Shown in pieces: positions 1 through 9,323 of a stretch of DNA of 64,000 nucleotides (position 1 is its first letter; every line of letters begins with the position of its first letter). The notes under the pieces were generated by a model that saw nothing but the letters and a program-made list of their open reading frames with translations, made no database searches and was not told the DNA's origin. This stretch comes from Gp6-AA40 sp963818645 (GTDB taxonomy: Bacteria; Acidobacteriota; Vicinamibacteria; Vicinamibacterales; UBA2999): the NCBI GenBank assembly GCA_963818645.1, contig CAWFTF010000009.1:1-64000 (forward strand), in the 5' to 3' direction. The translations under genes and the position numbers were made by a program.

Positions 1-1712
1 ACGCCTGATGAATCGGCAGCCCTGACGCCCTCGACTGGATCGTGCAAGGAGCGGGGGAGCGGCCCAACGTCACGATGACCGATGCCGACCTCGCTGTCGA
101 TAGTGACTTGCCCGCCCGATTGATGCGCGAAGCCGTACACCTGCGGCAGGCCCAATCCCAATCCCTTGCCGACGTCCTTCGCTGCATAAAAACGGCTCGA
201 AGACCGAGAGGATCTCGGGTGGCATCCCGCAACCGGTGTCCGTCACCGAGAGCTTGACGCACTGTTTCTGCGACCCACGTTCCTCTTCGATGACGACGTT
301 TTCCGCGGCGATGGTGACGGTGCCGCCTCCGGCCACGGCGTCGCGCGCGTTGAGGCACAGGTTGAGCACCGCCAACTCCGATCTCGCCGGGCGTCGATTT
401 CAACAGGCCAGACCTCCTCCACCGAACTTTCCCATCTCGATATGCATGTGCCCCCCGAGCGAGCCATCGAGCATCCTCGCGCATGCCGTTGAGGGGGTTG
501 GCTGGCGATGTGATCGTGGATTCGGATTCATCCCCGGTGTCCGGCGCGAGAACGCGAGCAGATGTCGCGTGAGCCCCCGTGCCACGAGCGACCGCACGAC
601 GCATGCCGTCGAAGACTCGCTGACGCTGTTCTTCCGGGTAATGTTGCGCTCGAGCAGTTGCAGACCGGTTGCGAAGACCGAGAGCAGGTTGTTGAAATCG
701 TGCGCGACGCCGCCCGTCAACTGGCCGATCGACTCCATCTTCTGCGTCTGGCGCAGCGCGGCCTCAGCGTGCCGCAGGCGTTCCTGGTCGTGCAATCGCT
801 CCGTCACGTCGTAGACAAACTGGTACACGCCGATCCGCTTACCGTCACGATCGCGCAACGTGTTGAATCGCATCTCGTAGAAACGGCGGTCGCGCGACGG
901 GTCGCCGAACTCCTCGATCGCGGTGAACTCTTCGCCGGCCAGCGCACGACTCCACACGGCTGTGACTGCCGCCTGATTGTCAGGTTGATCGGCGAGCAGG
1001 TCGAAGACGCGGAGACCGACTCGTGGTCGTGTGCCGAAGATCCGTTCGAATTCGTCTGCGGCCGCGCGGTTGACGGCCAGCCACCGGTACTCGAGATCCA
1101 TCACCTGAACGAACGCGTTCGTGCGTTCGACGATGTCGGCCAGGATGTTGCGTTCGGCGATCGCCTCGGTCACGCGGCACTCGAGCGTCTCGTTCAGCTC
1201 GCGCAGCCGTCGCTCGCTCTCTCGCATCGCCCGCTCGACGAGCACCTTCTGAGTCGTCTCGAAGCACGCGCAGAAGATTCCGGCCACTTTCCCGCTGTCA
1301 TCGCGGACCGGCGAGTAGGAGAAGGTGAACCACGTCTGCTCGTCGTAGCCTTTGCGGTTCATGAGGAGCGGCAGATCTTCGTGATATGTCGCGTGCCCTG
1401 CCATGGCCGCGTCGATCAGCGGACTGATGTCGGACCAGATCTTCGACGAGATGTCGTAAAAGCGCCGGCCAAGCGCGCGCGGATGCTTGGCGCCCAGGAT
1501 CTCAGCGTATGGGTCGTTGTAGAGGAAGCCGAGGTCGGGCCCCCAGGCAACGAACATCGGGAATTGCGACTGGAGCAGGAGGCTGACGACGGTCCGCAGT
1601 GACTGTGGCCAGCGCTCGGGTGGTCCGAGAGAGGTGAGTCGGACCAGTCATGAGCGCGCATCAATGCGCCCGCGTTCCCGCCGCCCGCGTAAAAATCAAG
1701 CGGCTGACTCAT
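1..1712 (-). CDS. PAS-domain sensor histidine kinase (frameshifted, 3' end outside window)
   Basis: Cytoplasmic sensor kinase read right to left. The start MSQPLDFYAGG at 1712 leads into a PAS domain with FVAWGPDLGFLYNDPYAEI, a second PAS (VQVMDLEYRWLAVN), a HisKA box GGVAHDFNNLL with the phospho-acceptor His (near 700), and an ATPase domain with N box NLCLNARDAV and G1 box DTGCGMPPE (300-220). The frame changes near 1632 (one base lost; the other frame continues PPERWPQSLRTVV), near 638 and 578 (opposite shifts), near 400 and near 190, yet each piece matches the family. Kinases of this layout often end in a receiver domain, which would lie left of base 1. No transmembrane segment is visible. 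Either a real pseudogene or, more likely given intact motifs, an indel-rich assembly. Confidence 0.8.
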
Positions 1713-1783
1713 TCGTCCGGATCTTTAGTCGACCGGGAGCACTGCCACACTAGCTGAGCCATACCGGATAGAATGCGCACGCA

Positions 1784-4441
1784 GTGTCGCTCGAACGCGG
1801 TACGCGTCGGTCAGTACGAAAATCGACTCGGTGCTCGGCGCTGGTGGCATGGGCGAGGTGTATCGCGCGCGTGACACACGTCTCAAGCGCGACGTCGCCG
1901 TCAAGGTTCTGCCACCAGCTTTCGCGCACGATCCGGATCGCCTGGTGCGTTTTCGAGCGCGAAGCCGAAGTGCTCGCGACGTCGAATCATCCCGACGTCG
2001 CCGCCGTGTACGGGTTTGAAGAAACGCCGGCCGCGAGCGGCATCGTGCTCGAACTCGTCGAAGGCCCAACGCTGCGGGACCGCATTGCGCGTGGCCCGAT
2101 CCCTGTTGACGAAGCGCTCGCCCTTGCCAGGCAGATCGCCGATGCACTCGCGGCCGCCCATGAGAAGAACGTCATTCATCGCGACCTGAAGCCGGCGAAC
2201 ATCAAGGTCACGCCGAACGGGACGATGAAAGTCCTGGACTTCGGTCTGGCCAAGATGATGGACAGTGCCGCCTCCGATCAGCACAAGCCGGCGCAGGCAT
2301 TCTCGATGTCACCGAACGTACACGATCGAAGCCACGTCAGCCGGCTTGATTCTTGGGACCGCGGGCTACATGAGCCCTGAGCAGGCGCGTGGCAAACAAG
2401 TGGACGGTCGCACCGACATCTGGTCGTTCGGTTGTGTGCTCTTCGAGATGCTCACGGCTCGTCAGGTGTTCGAGACCGGCGAGACCGTGTCGGATGCGGT
2501 CGCCGCGATTCTCACGCGAGAGCCCGACTGGAATGCGTTGCCCGCGAATCTGCCGGCGCCGATGCGGCGGCTCCTTCGCCGATGTCTCGAGAAGGATCCC
2601 GACCGCCGCCTGCACCACGCCGCCGACGCGCGCCTCGAGATCGCAGACGCGATGAGCGCGCCGGTTTCAGAGCCAGTGCCGGCGCCGACGCTCATGCCGT
2701 CGTCGCGACTGCGTTTCGTTCCATGGGCCGTGACCGCGGTTGCCGTTGGCCTCGCGCTTGTTGCCCTGTTGTCCCGCAGTGGCACGGCCGCGTCGGCCAC
2801 CTCTCCCGTCAGGCGATTGGAGCTCACACTTCCGCCAGGTGTTGAACTGTTCGCGTCGAATCGGAGCGTTGCCGTTTCACCAGACGGCTCGCGCGTCGTC
2901 TTCGTGGGCGTCAGGTCCGGGACACGACAGGTCTACCTGCGTTCGCTCGACCAGTTCGAGGCCGTAGCGCTGCGAGGCTCCGACAGCGCCACCGCCACAT
3001 TCTTCGCACCCGATGGACGTTCAGTCGGGCTCGTCACGAACACGGGAGCGTTGCGCACGGTCTCGCTAGCGGACGGTCTCGTGACGACCGTCACGGATCG
3101 GCGTGAACTTTCTGTACGGCGCCACATGGGGTGACGGCAATCGCATCGTCTTCGTTCGCGCCGGAGCGCTCTGGCAGGTGGCAGCCTCTGGTGGGACACC
3201 GACGCAGCTGACGATGCTGGGCGGATCGAACGGCGACACGCTTCACGCGCAGCCGGTCTTTCTCCCAGGGGGGCAGACCGTGTTGTTTGGCGCTGCCTCT
3301 GGCGAGCGGTGGCGTGTCGAGTCGGTGTCGATCGCAACCGGCGAACGTCGCACAGTGATTGACCGGGCCACCATGCCGCTATATGCGGCGAGTGGTCATC
3401 TGATCTTCTTTCGCGACGGAGAGCTGCTGGCCGCGCCGTTCGATCTCGAGAGTCTCGAGGTGAAGGGGAGCGCGACACAGGCGATCGAAAAGCTTCCGAC
3501 GCAGTTGCAAGGCCTTCCGTCGATCGACATCTCGGCGTCCGGGCACTGTCGCCTATGCGCCAACGACGTGCGGTGAGCCGCCTCGTATGGGTGTCGCGCG
3601 AGGGTGTCGAGCAGCCCATGAGCGAAGTGCCCCGAAGCTACTCGAACCCGCGGATTGCACCGGACAGGAACCGCCTGCTCGTACAGGCGGGCGATCTCTG
3701 GGTCCACGACATCGCGCGTTCCACCTTCACGCGTCTGACATCGAGAGACATCGTGATCAACGCGTTTCCGATGTGGCTGCCCGACGGTCGCCATGTGATC
3801 TACCGAGGTCCCAATGGCTTGAGGATTCAGGATTCCGAAGGCAGCGGCCAGGGACAGCTGGTGATGGGAACGTCCGACTACGACTATCCGGCCGCCGTCG
3901 GGCCTGATGGCGACACGCTGGTGTTCATGCGCAGTACCAGGAGACCTCGTTCGACATCCTGCTACTCTCGCTTCGGAATCCATCCCAGGTGCGTCCCTGG
4001 CTGAAGACCACGGCCTACGAAGGTGGAGCGCAGCTATCGCCCGATGGCAAGTGGCTCACCTATATTTCGAACGACTCGGGCCAGAACGAGGTTTATCTGC
4101 GTCAGTTCGAGGGACCTGACAGACGGTGGACGATTTCGACCGAGGGCGGGACGCAACCACTGTGGAATCCGAACGGCAGAGAGATCTTTTACCGGAGCGG
4201 CGACAAGATGATGGCAGTCGAGGTCGCGACGACGCCCGACATCAAGCTCTCCTCGCCGCGTGCGCTCTTCGAACAGCGCTACGCGTTCGGCTCCGGCATC
4301 ACGATCGCCAACTACGACGTGGCGGCCGACGGCCAGCGGTTCATCATGGTCAGGGACGAACCCGGCGCCGCTCGATTGAACGTTGTTCTCAACTGGCTGT
4401 CCGAGCTCGGCCGAGTGGCACCCGCCGGTTCGTCCCCGTGA
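1784..4441 (+). CDS. Ser/Thr protein kinase with TolB-like beta-propeller sensor (frameshifted)
   Basis: Membrane-bound eukaryotic-type kinase. GTG start at 1784; kinase motifs in order: GAGGMGEVYRARD nucleotide loop, VAVKVLPP with the ATP lysine, VIHRDLKPANIKV catalytic loop, DFGLAK, GTAGYMSPEQARG activation segment. One transmembrane helix (LRFVPWAVTAVAVGLALVALL, about 2704-2766) is followed by an extracytoplasmic propeller with repeated SPDG/APDG-type blades ending at TGA 4441. At least seven single-base shifts are needed (near 1807, 1821, 1955, 2315, 3097, 3545-3570, 3933); for example an extra A near 2315 restores SPTYTIEATSAG, and a missing base near 3933 restores QETSFDILLLSLRNPSQ. This kinase-propeller architecture is abundant in Acidobacteriota. 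Substrate unknown. Confidence 0.88.
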
Positions 4442-4556
4442 AGTCGGCGTTTTTCAGGCGCAAAACGAGCAGGAATTCGACACGCCATCGTCCAGATCTG
4501 CCGTGTTTTAGGGGGTAGATCCCGATATCGAAGCCGCCTACACTTGAACGTTAACC

Positions 4557-5498
4557 GTGGTGACCCCGGACGCTCACACACGCCGACAGATCCTGAAGGC
4601 CGCAATCGGCGGTGCCGCCGGGCTCGTCCTCGGTGCGCCAGTCCGAAGCCTGGCCGCTGCGGCACAAACAGCGGTCGCCGTCACCTCTACGGGGCAACTG
4701 AGCGACGATCTGTTCCTGCTCCGTCTTCCCGGAGAAGCCAACGTTCTCGCGCAGACGGGATCGGGCGGCGTCCTGCTCGTCGATGGCGGGTCGGCCAAAG
4801 CTGCAGACGCGCTCACGGCGCATGTGAGTGGCCTTCCCGGCGGCGGCCCGGTTCACACGATCTTCAACACGCATTGGCACCCGGAACAGACCGGCTCGAA
4901 CGAGCGGCTCGGGAAGTCCGGCGCGACGATCATCGCGCAGGAGAACACGAAGCTGTGGCTGACCACGGACGTGACGTGGTCATGGAACGGGCAGCGCTTC
5001 AAGCGCCTGCCGAAGATCGCGCAACCGAACAAGACGTTCTACACGACCGGCACGCTCGAGTCAGGTATTCAATACGGATACATTCCGGACGCCGCACACA
5101 CCGACGGCGATCTCTACGTGTACTTTCCGAAGCAGAACGTCCTCGCGGTCGGTGACGTTGTCTCCGGGGAAGGCTGGCCGGTCGTGGACTGGCAGACCGG
5201 CGGATGGATTGGCGGGATCGTCGGCGGACTTCAGCGGCTGCAGACGATCGCAAACGCGGAGACGCGAATCGTGCCCGGACGCGGCCCGGTGCTGAGCCTC
5301 GCAGACGTCAAGAAGCAGACCGAGATGTATGGCGAGATCTACAACCGCCTGTCGCAGATGCTGAACAAAGGCAGAGGGCCGACCGAGGCCGTGGAAGCAA
5401 AGCCGACGAAAGAGTTCGATGCCGTCATGGGCAACGGCGACGAGTTCGTGCGCCGCTCATTCGAGAGCCTCTGGGCATACTTATCGCCAGACGCGTAG
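4557..5498 (+). CDS. Tat-exported metallo-beta-lactamase-fold protein with altered metal site
   Basis: A 313-residue MBL-fold protein. GTG start at 4557 (a second GTG follows); twin-arginine-like signal TRRQILKAAIGGAAG at residues 8-22 implies folded export. The fold is recognisable (LLVDGG at 74-78; IFNTHWH at 102-108; DAAHTDGD at 178-185; VGDVVSG at 198-204; VPGRG at 239-243). The usual HxHxDH is HWHPEQ here (H106, H108, E110, Q111), and the usual His of the GHG motif is Arg242. H181 and D200 remain. It may bind one metal or act on an unusual substrate. It ends in TAG immediately followed by the ATG of the DUF1592 haem protein at 5499, so the two are probably co-transcribed. Confidence 0.82.
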   Translation: MVTPDAHTRRQILKAAIGGAAGLVLGAPVRSLAAAAQTAVAVTSTGQLSDDLFLLRLPGEANVLAQTGSGGVLLVDGGSAKAADALTAHVSGLPGGGPVHTIFNTHWHPEQTGSNERLGKSGATIIAQENTKLWLTTDVTWSWNGQRFKRLPKIAQPNKTFYTTGTLESGIQYGYIPDAAHTDGDLYVYFPKQNVLAVGDVVSGEGWPVVDWQTGGWIGGIVGGLQRLQTIANAETRIVPGRGPVLSLADVKKQTEMYGEIYNRLSQMLNKGRGPTEAVEAKPTKEFDAVMGNGDEFVRRSFESLWAYLSPDA

Positions 5499-7966
5499 AT
5501 GATGCAGACTCCAACACGTCCAACGGTTGCGCTCGCTTTCGCTGCTGCCGTGCTCACGGTCACGTTGACCGCCGTGCTCACGGCCTCTCAGTCATCGTCT
5601 GCTCCGCAGACCGCGCCCGCTGCTGCGCAGTCATCCACTGCTCCGCAGTCGCCCGACGCGCAGCTCGCGACCATCACGCAGTACCTGTGTTGGCTGTCAC
5701 AACGATCGCGCGAAGATCGGCGGCGTCAGTTTCGAGGGCGTGACCGCGGACAGCATCGGCCAGCGCGCCGAAGTGTTCGAGAAGGCCGTGCGCAAGCTGC
5801 GCGGACGCGTGATGCCGCCACCCGGCGCTCGACAGCCGCAGAGCGCCGCGACTGACTCGCTGATCGCGTGGCTCGAGACCTCGCTGGATCACGCCGCTGG
5901 CCAGAAACACGTCCGTGACGAGGTCGTGCTCCATCGGCTCAATCGCAAGGAATATGCGAACGCTGTTCGCGATCTGCTTGCCGTCGACTTCGACGCCACC
6001 GAGGTCCTGCCTGCTGACGATGCGGCGGAGGGGTTCGACAACATCGCGACCGCCCTGCAGGTATCGCCGTCGTTCATCGAGCAGTACGTGATCGCCGCGC
6101 GCGCGGTGGCCGTGAAGGCGGTGGGGCGGCCGGATGCACGAGCGGGCGGATGGACGTTCCGCGCGGGGCCAGGCGCGCAGCTCACGCACGTGCCCGGTCT
6201 CCCGCTGGGGACACGCGGTGGCATCCTCGCCAAAGTTGACCTCCCGTCGGATGGTGAGTACCAGGTCGACATCGCCGACATGGCGACCCACATCTGGGGC
6301 AACGGGATGGAGTTCGAGAACCCGCTGATCGTCACGCTCGACAACAAGCTTGTGTACGAGACGGTGATCGGCGGGGAAGAGGACATGAAGGCGTACGATC
6401 AGGTGCAGAACGGCGCACTCGATCGCGTCAACGCCCGGCTGAAGAAGATCCGGTTCTTCGCGACGGCCGGGCCACACAGGATTGGCGTCGCGTTCAAGCG
6501 CCGGACGTTTGCCGAGTCCGACGACCAGTTGCAGATGTTCGCGCCGGGTGGAGGCCAGGATCGTCTCTACCGCGTGCAGTCCTTCCAGCTGCAGGGGCCA
6601 TTCGACGCCAAGGGGATTGGGGCGACGCCGAGTCGCGAGCGCATCTTCACCTGTCACCCGGAAACAGCGGACGCGCAGGCGTCGTGCGCGAAGCAGATCA
6701 TCACGGCGCTCGCCCGGCGCGCATACCGGCGGCCGGTGTCTGCCGAAGACGTCAACGAGTTGATGCAGTACTACCAGGACAGCGCGAAGGACGGCTTCGA
6801 GGCTGGGATTCGCAATGCCATCACCGGCCTGCTGGCGAGTCCGTTCTTCCTGTATAGAGGCGAGCGCGTTCCATCAGGACTGCGTCCCGGCGACACGTAC
6901 ACGATCGCCGATCTCGAACTCGCGTCGCAGCTGTCGTTCTTCATCTGGAACACGATTCCCGACGAGGAACTGTTGCAGCTGGCGACCAGTGGGAAGCTCG
7001 ATGAACCAACTGTGCTCGACAAGCAGGTGAAGCGGATGCTTGCCGATCCGCGGTCGCTGTCGCTGGCCAGCAACTTCGTCCAGCAGTGGCTCGACATGAA
7101 ACGCCTGGACGAGATCGTCCCGGACTCTGCGGTGTTCCCGTATGCGTCGGGTCGGGCCGACCCGCGCGAAGACTTCCGCACGGAGCTCACGCTCTTCGCC
7201 GACAGCATCTTCCGCGAGGACCGCAGCGTCATCGACTTGCTCAGAGCGAAGCACACGTTCCTCAACGAGCGCATTGCGCTGCACTACGGCATCACCGACG
7301 TGAAGGGCGATCGCTTCAGGCGGGTCGAGCTTACGAACTCCGCGCGCTGGGGATTGCTTGGGCAAGGGCGCGGTACTCATGGCCGCGGCGTATCCGAACC
7401 GGACGTCGCCGGTTCTGCGCGGCGCGTTCATCCTCAAGCACATTCAAGGCGTGCCGCCAGCGAATCCTCCGATGAACGTTCCCACGCTCGATGAGAAAGA
7501 CATCGGCACGACGAGGGCGTTGACCGTCCGCGAGATGATCGCGAAGCACCGGGCGAACCCGACGTGCGCGTCGTGCCACGCCGTGATGGATCCGCTCGGC
7601 CTGGCGCTCGAGAACTTCGACGCGACGGGCATGTGGCGAGATCGCGATCGCTACGCCGGCGCCGCGATTGACTCCTCGGGCGAGTTGCCCGACGGCACGC
7701 CGATCAAAGGCCCCGACGACCTGCGTCAGGCGCTCCTTCGTCGCCCGGAACAGTTTGCGCAGACGTTCACCGAGGGCCTGCTGACGTACGCGACGGGCCG
7801 TAAGCTCGAGTATTACGACATGCCCACCGTTCGGAAGATCGTCCACGGTGCGGCCGCGAGCGACTACAAGTTCTCGGCGCTCGTGCAGGCAGTGGTGAAG
7901 AGCGAGCAATTCAGAATGCGGCGCGTGCCGCAGCCGGCTCCGGCTGCGACGTCGACGGCGCCCTAA
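5499..7966 (+). CDS. DUF1592-family haem c protein (planctomycete-cytochrome type, frameshifted)
   Basis: Secreted protein of the DUF1587/DUF1592/DUF1588/DUF1585 multidomain family. The N-terminal signal (VALAFAAAVLTVTLTAVLTASQ) starts at ATG 5499. A shift near 5688 connects it to CVGCHNDRAKIGG, a haem-c motif, followed by EYANAVRDLLAVDFDATEVLPADD (DUF1587-like) and the DUF1592 body (LTLFADSIFRED). A second shift near 7362 (one extra C) leads to GKGAVLMAAAYPNRTSPVLRG, a second haem-c motif CASCH and the DUF1585 end NFDATGMWRDRD. In Planctomycetota and Acidobacteriota this family is almost always paired with DUF1552, as here. Function is unproven; periplasmic redox or polymer degradation is suspected. 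Confidence 0.88.
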
Positions 7967-7969
7967 TTA

Positions 7970-8011
7970 GTAGGCGGTAGGCAGTAGGCGGTAAGCAGTC
8001 ATAAGTAGCGG
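7970..8011. repeat. Heptanucleotide tandem repeat (GTAGGCR family)
   Basis: Directly after the DUF1592 stop lie six consecutive 7-base units: GTAGGCG, GTAGGCA, GTAGGCG, GTAAGCA, then the degenerate GTCATAA and GTAGCGG. It ends 25 bases before the next start codon. It is one of five period-7 loci in the window, each with a different unit. Confidence 0.8.
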
Positions 8012-8035
8012 CATCATCGATAACGGAGACTCGCG

Positions 8036-9322
8036 ATGTACGTATTCAAGAAGCACGTCTCACGGCGTTCGGTCCTGAAGGGTGTCGGCGCGACCATCGC
8101 GCTGCCGCTTCTCGATGCGATGAATCCCGCCGCCACTGCGTGGGCGCAGACGGCTGCCGGCACGACGCCGAAGCGGTTCGCCTTCGTCGGGTTCCCGCAC
8201 GGCGCCGTCATGGACCGATGGTCGCCGCCGCAAACCGGCACCAACTTCGAGATGTCGCCGATCCTCCAGCCGCTGGAGCCGCTGCGCCAGCACATGACGA
8301 TTGTGTCCGGACTCAGGAACAAGCCGGGCGAAACGCCGGAGCCGCACGGCTACATCGAGATGACGTGGCTCACCTGCGTGAAGCCGTGGGACCACGGCGT
8401 GGGAAGCGCCGACGCCGGTGTCAGCGCCGACCAGCTGGCGGCGCGCCACATCGGCCAGGACACGCGCCTGCCGTCGCTCGAGCTGACGACCGCGCTTGGC
8501 GGCGCGCGACTGGCGTGGCGAACACCGACGCAGCCGCTGCCGCAGGAAGGCAACCCGCGCGCGGTCTTTCAGAAGCTGTTCGGTCAGGGCGACACCGACA
8601 AGGAGCGCGCGGCGATTCTCCACGAGACCGGCAGCATCCTCGATCGCGTGAAGGGACAGGCCGCGCGGCTGCAGGCCAGTCTCGGTGTCGCAGACCGCGT
8701 CGTCGTGGGCGACTACCTCGATTCAGTGCGCGAGATCGAGCGCCGCGTGCAGATGGCGTCGCAGCAGGACATGTCGCGTCTGGACATTCCCGATGCGCCC
8801 GTCGGCACGCCGAACGACATCACCGAGCACTTCAAGCTGATGTTCGATCTCATGGCGCTCGCGTTCCAGGCGGATATCACACGGGTCATCACGTTCTCGA
8901 TGGATCGCGAAGCGAGCATGCGCACGTATACGAACCTCGGCATCGCCGAAGCGTTCCATCCGCTGTCGCATCACGGCAATAACTCTGAGAAGCAGACCAA
9001 GCTGGTTCAGATTCAGCGCTACCACACCGAGGTGTTCGCGAAGTTCGTCGAGCGGTTGTCGAAGGCGCAGGAAGCTGGCGGCACCGTGCTGGATCACTCG
9101 ACGATCCTGTATGGCAGCAACATGAGCAACAGCGACAAGCACAACAACGATCCGCTGCCGGCGGCCATCCTTGGTCACGCGAACGGCAAGATCAAGGGCG
9201 GTCAGCACGTGAAGTATCCGCAAGACTCGCGCTTTGCCGACCTGCTTGTGACGCTGTTCGATCGCAACAACATCCCGGTGGAGAAGCTCGGCGACAGCGG
9301 CGGCATTCTGTCGGAGGTCTGA
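8036..9322 (+). CDS. DUF1552 domain-containing protein, Tat signal
   Basis: A 428-residue secreted protein of the DUF1552 family, the standard neighbour of DUF1592 haem proteins. ATG 8036 is preceded by GGAG at 8024-8027. The N-terminus SRRSVLKGVGATIALPLLDAM (residues 9-29) fits a twin-arginine signal. DUF1552 hallmarks: RFAFVGFPHGAVMDRW near residue 60, GLRNKPGE, DRVKGQAARLQASLGVADRVVVGDYLDSVREIERRVQ cut at its centre by a helix, FSMDREASMRTY, FHPLSHHGN, and LYGSNMSNSDKHNNDPLPA near the end. The fold is related to sulfatase/DUF1501 proteins by family descriptions; no activity has been established. Intact, no frameshift. Confidence 0.9.
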   Translation: MYVFKKHVSRRSVLKGVGATIALPLLDAMNPAATAWAQTAAGTTPKRFAFVGFPHGAVMDRWSPPQTGTNFEMSPILQPLEPLRQHMTIVSGLRNKPGETPEPHGYIEMTWLTCVKPWDHGVGSADAGVSADQLAARHIGQDTRLPSLELTTALGGARLAWRTPTQPLPQEGNPRAVFQKLFGQGDTDKERAAILHETGSILDRVKGQAARLQASLGVADRVVVGDYLDSVREIERRVQMASQQDMSRLDIPDAPVGTPNDITEHFKLMFDLMALAFQADITRVITFSMDREASMRTYTNLGIAEAFHPLSHHGNNSEKQTKLVQIQRYHTEVFAKFVERLSKAQEAGGTVLDHSTILYGSNMSNSDKHNNDPLPAAILGHANGKIKGGQHVKYPQDSRFADLLVTLFDRNNIPVEKLGDSGGILSEV

Positions 9323-9323
9323 A

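Noticed and set aside
562..1602. A long plus-strand open frame over the histidine kinase
   Set aside because: The minus strand carries PAS, HisKA and ATPase motifs; the plus frame is a shadow caused by high GC.
5674..6657. A 327-codon minus-strand frame
   Set aside because: Antisense to the DUF1592 gene with its haem motif; no recognisable family and shadow-like composition.
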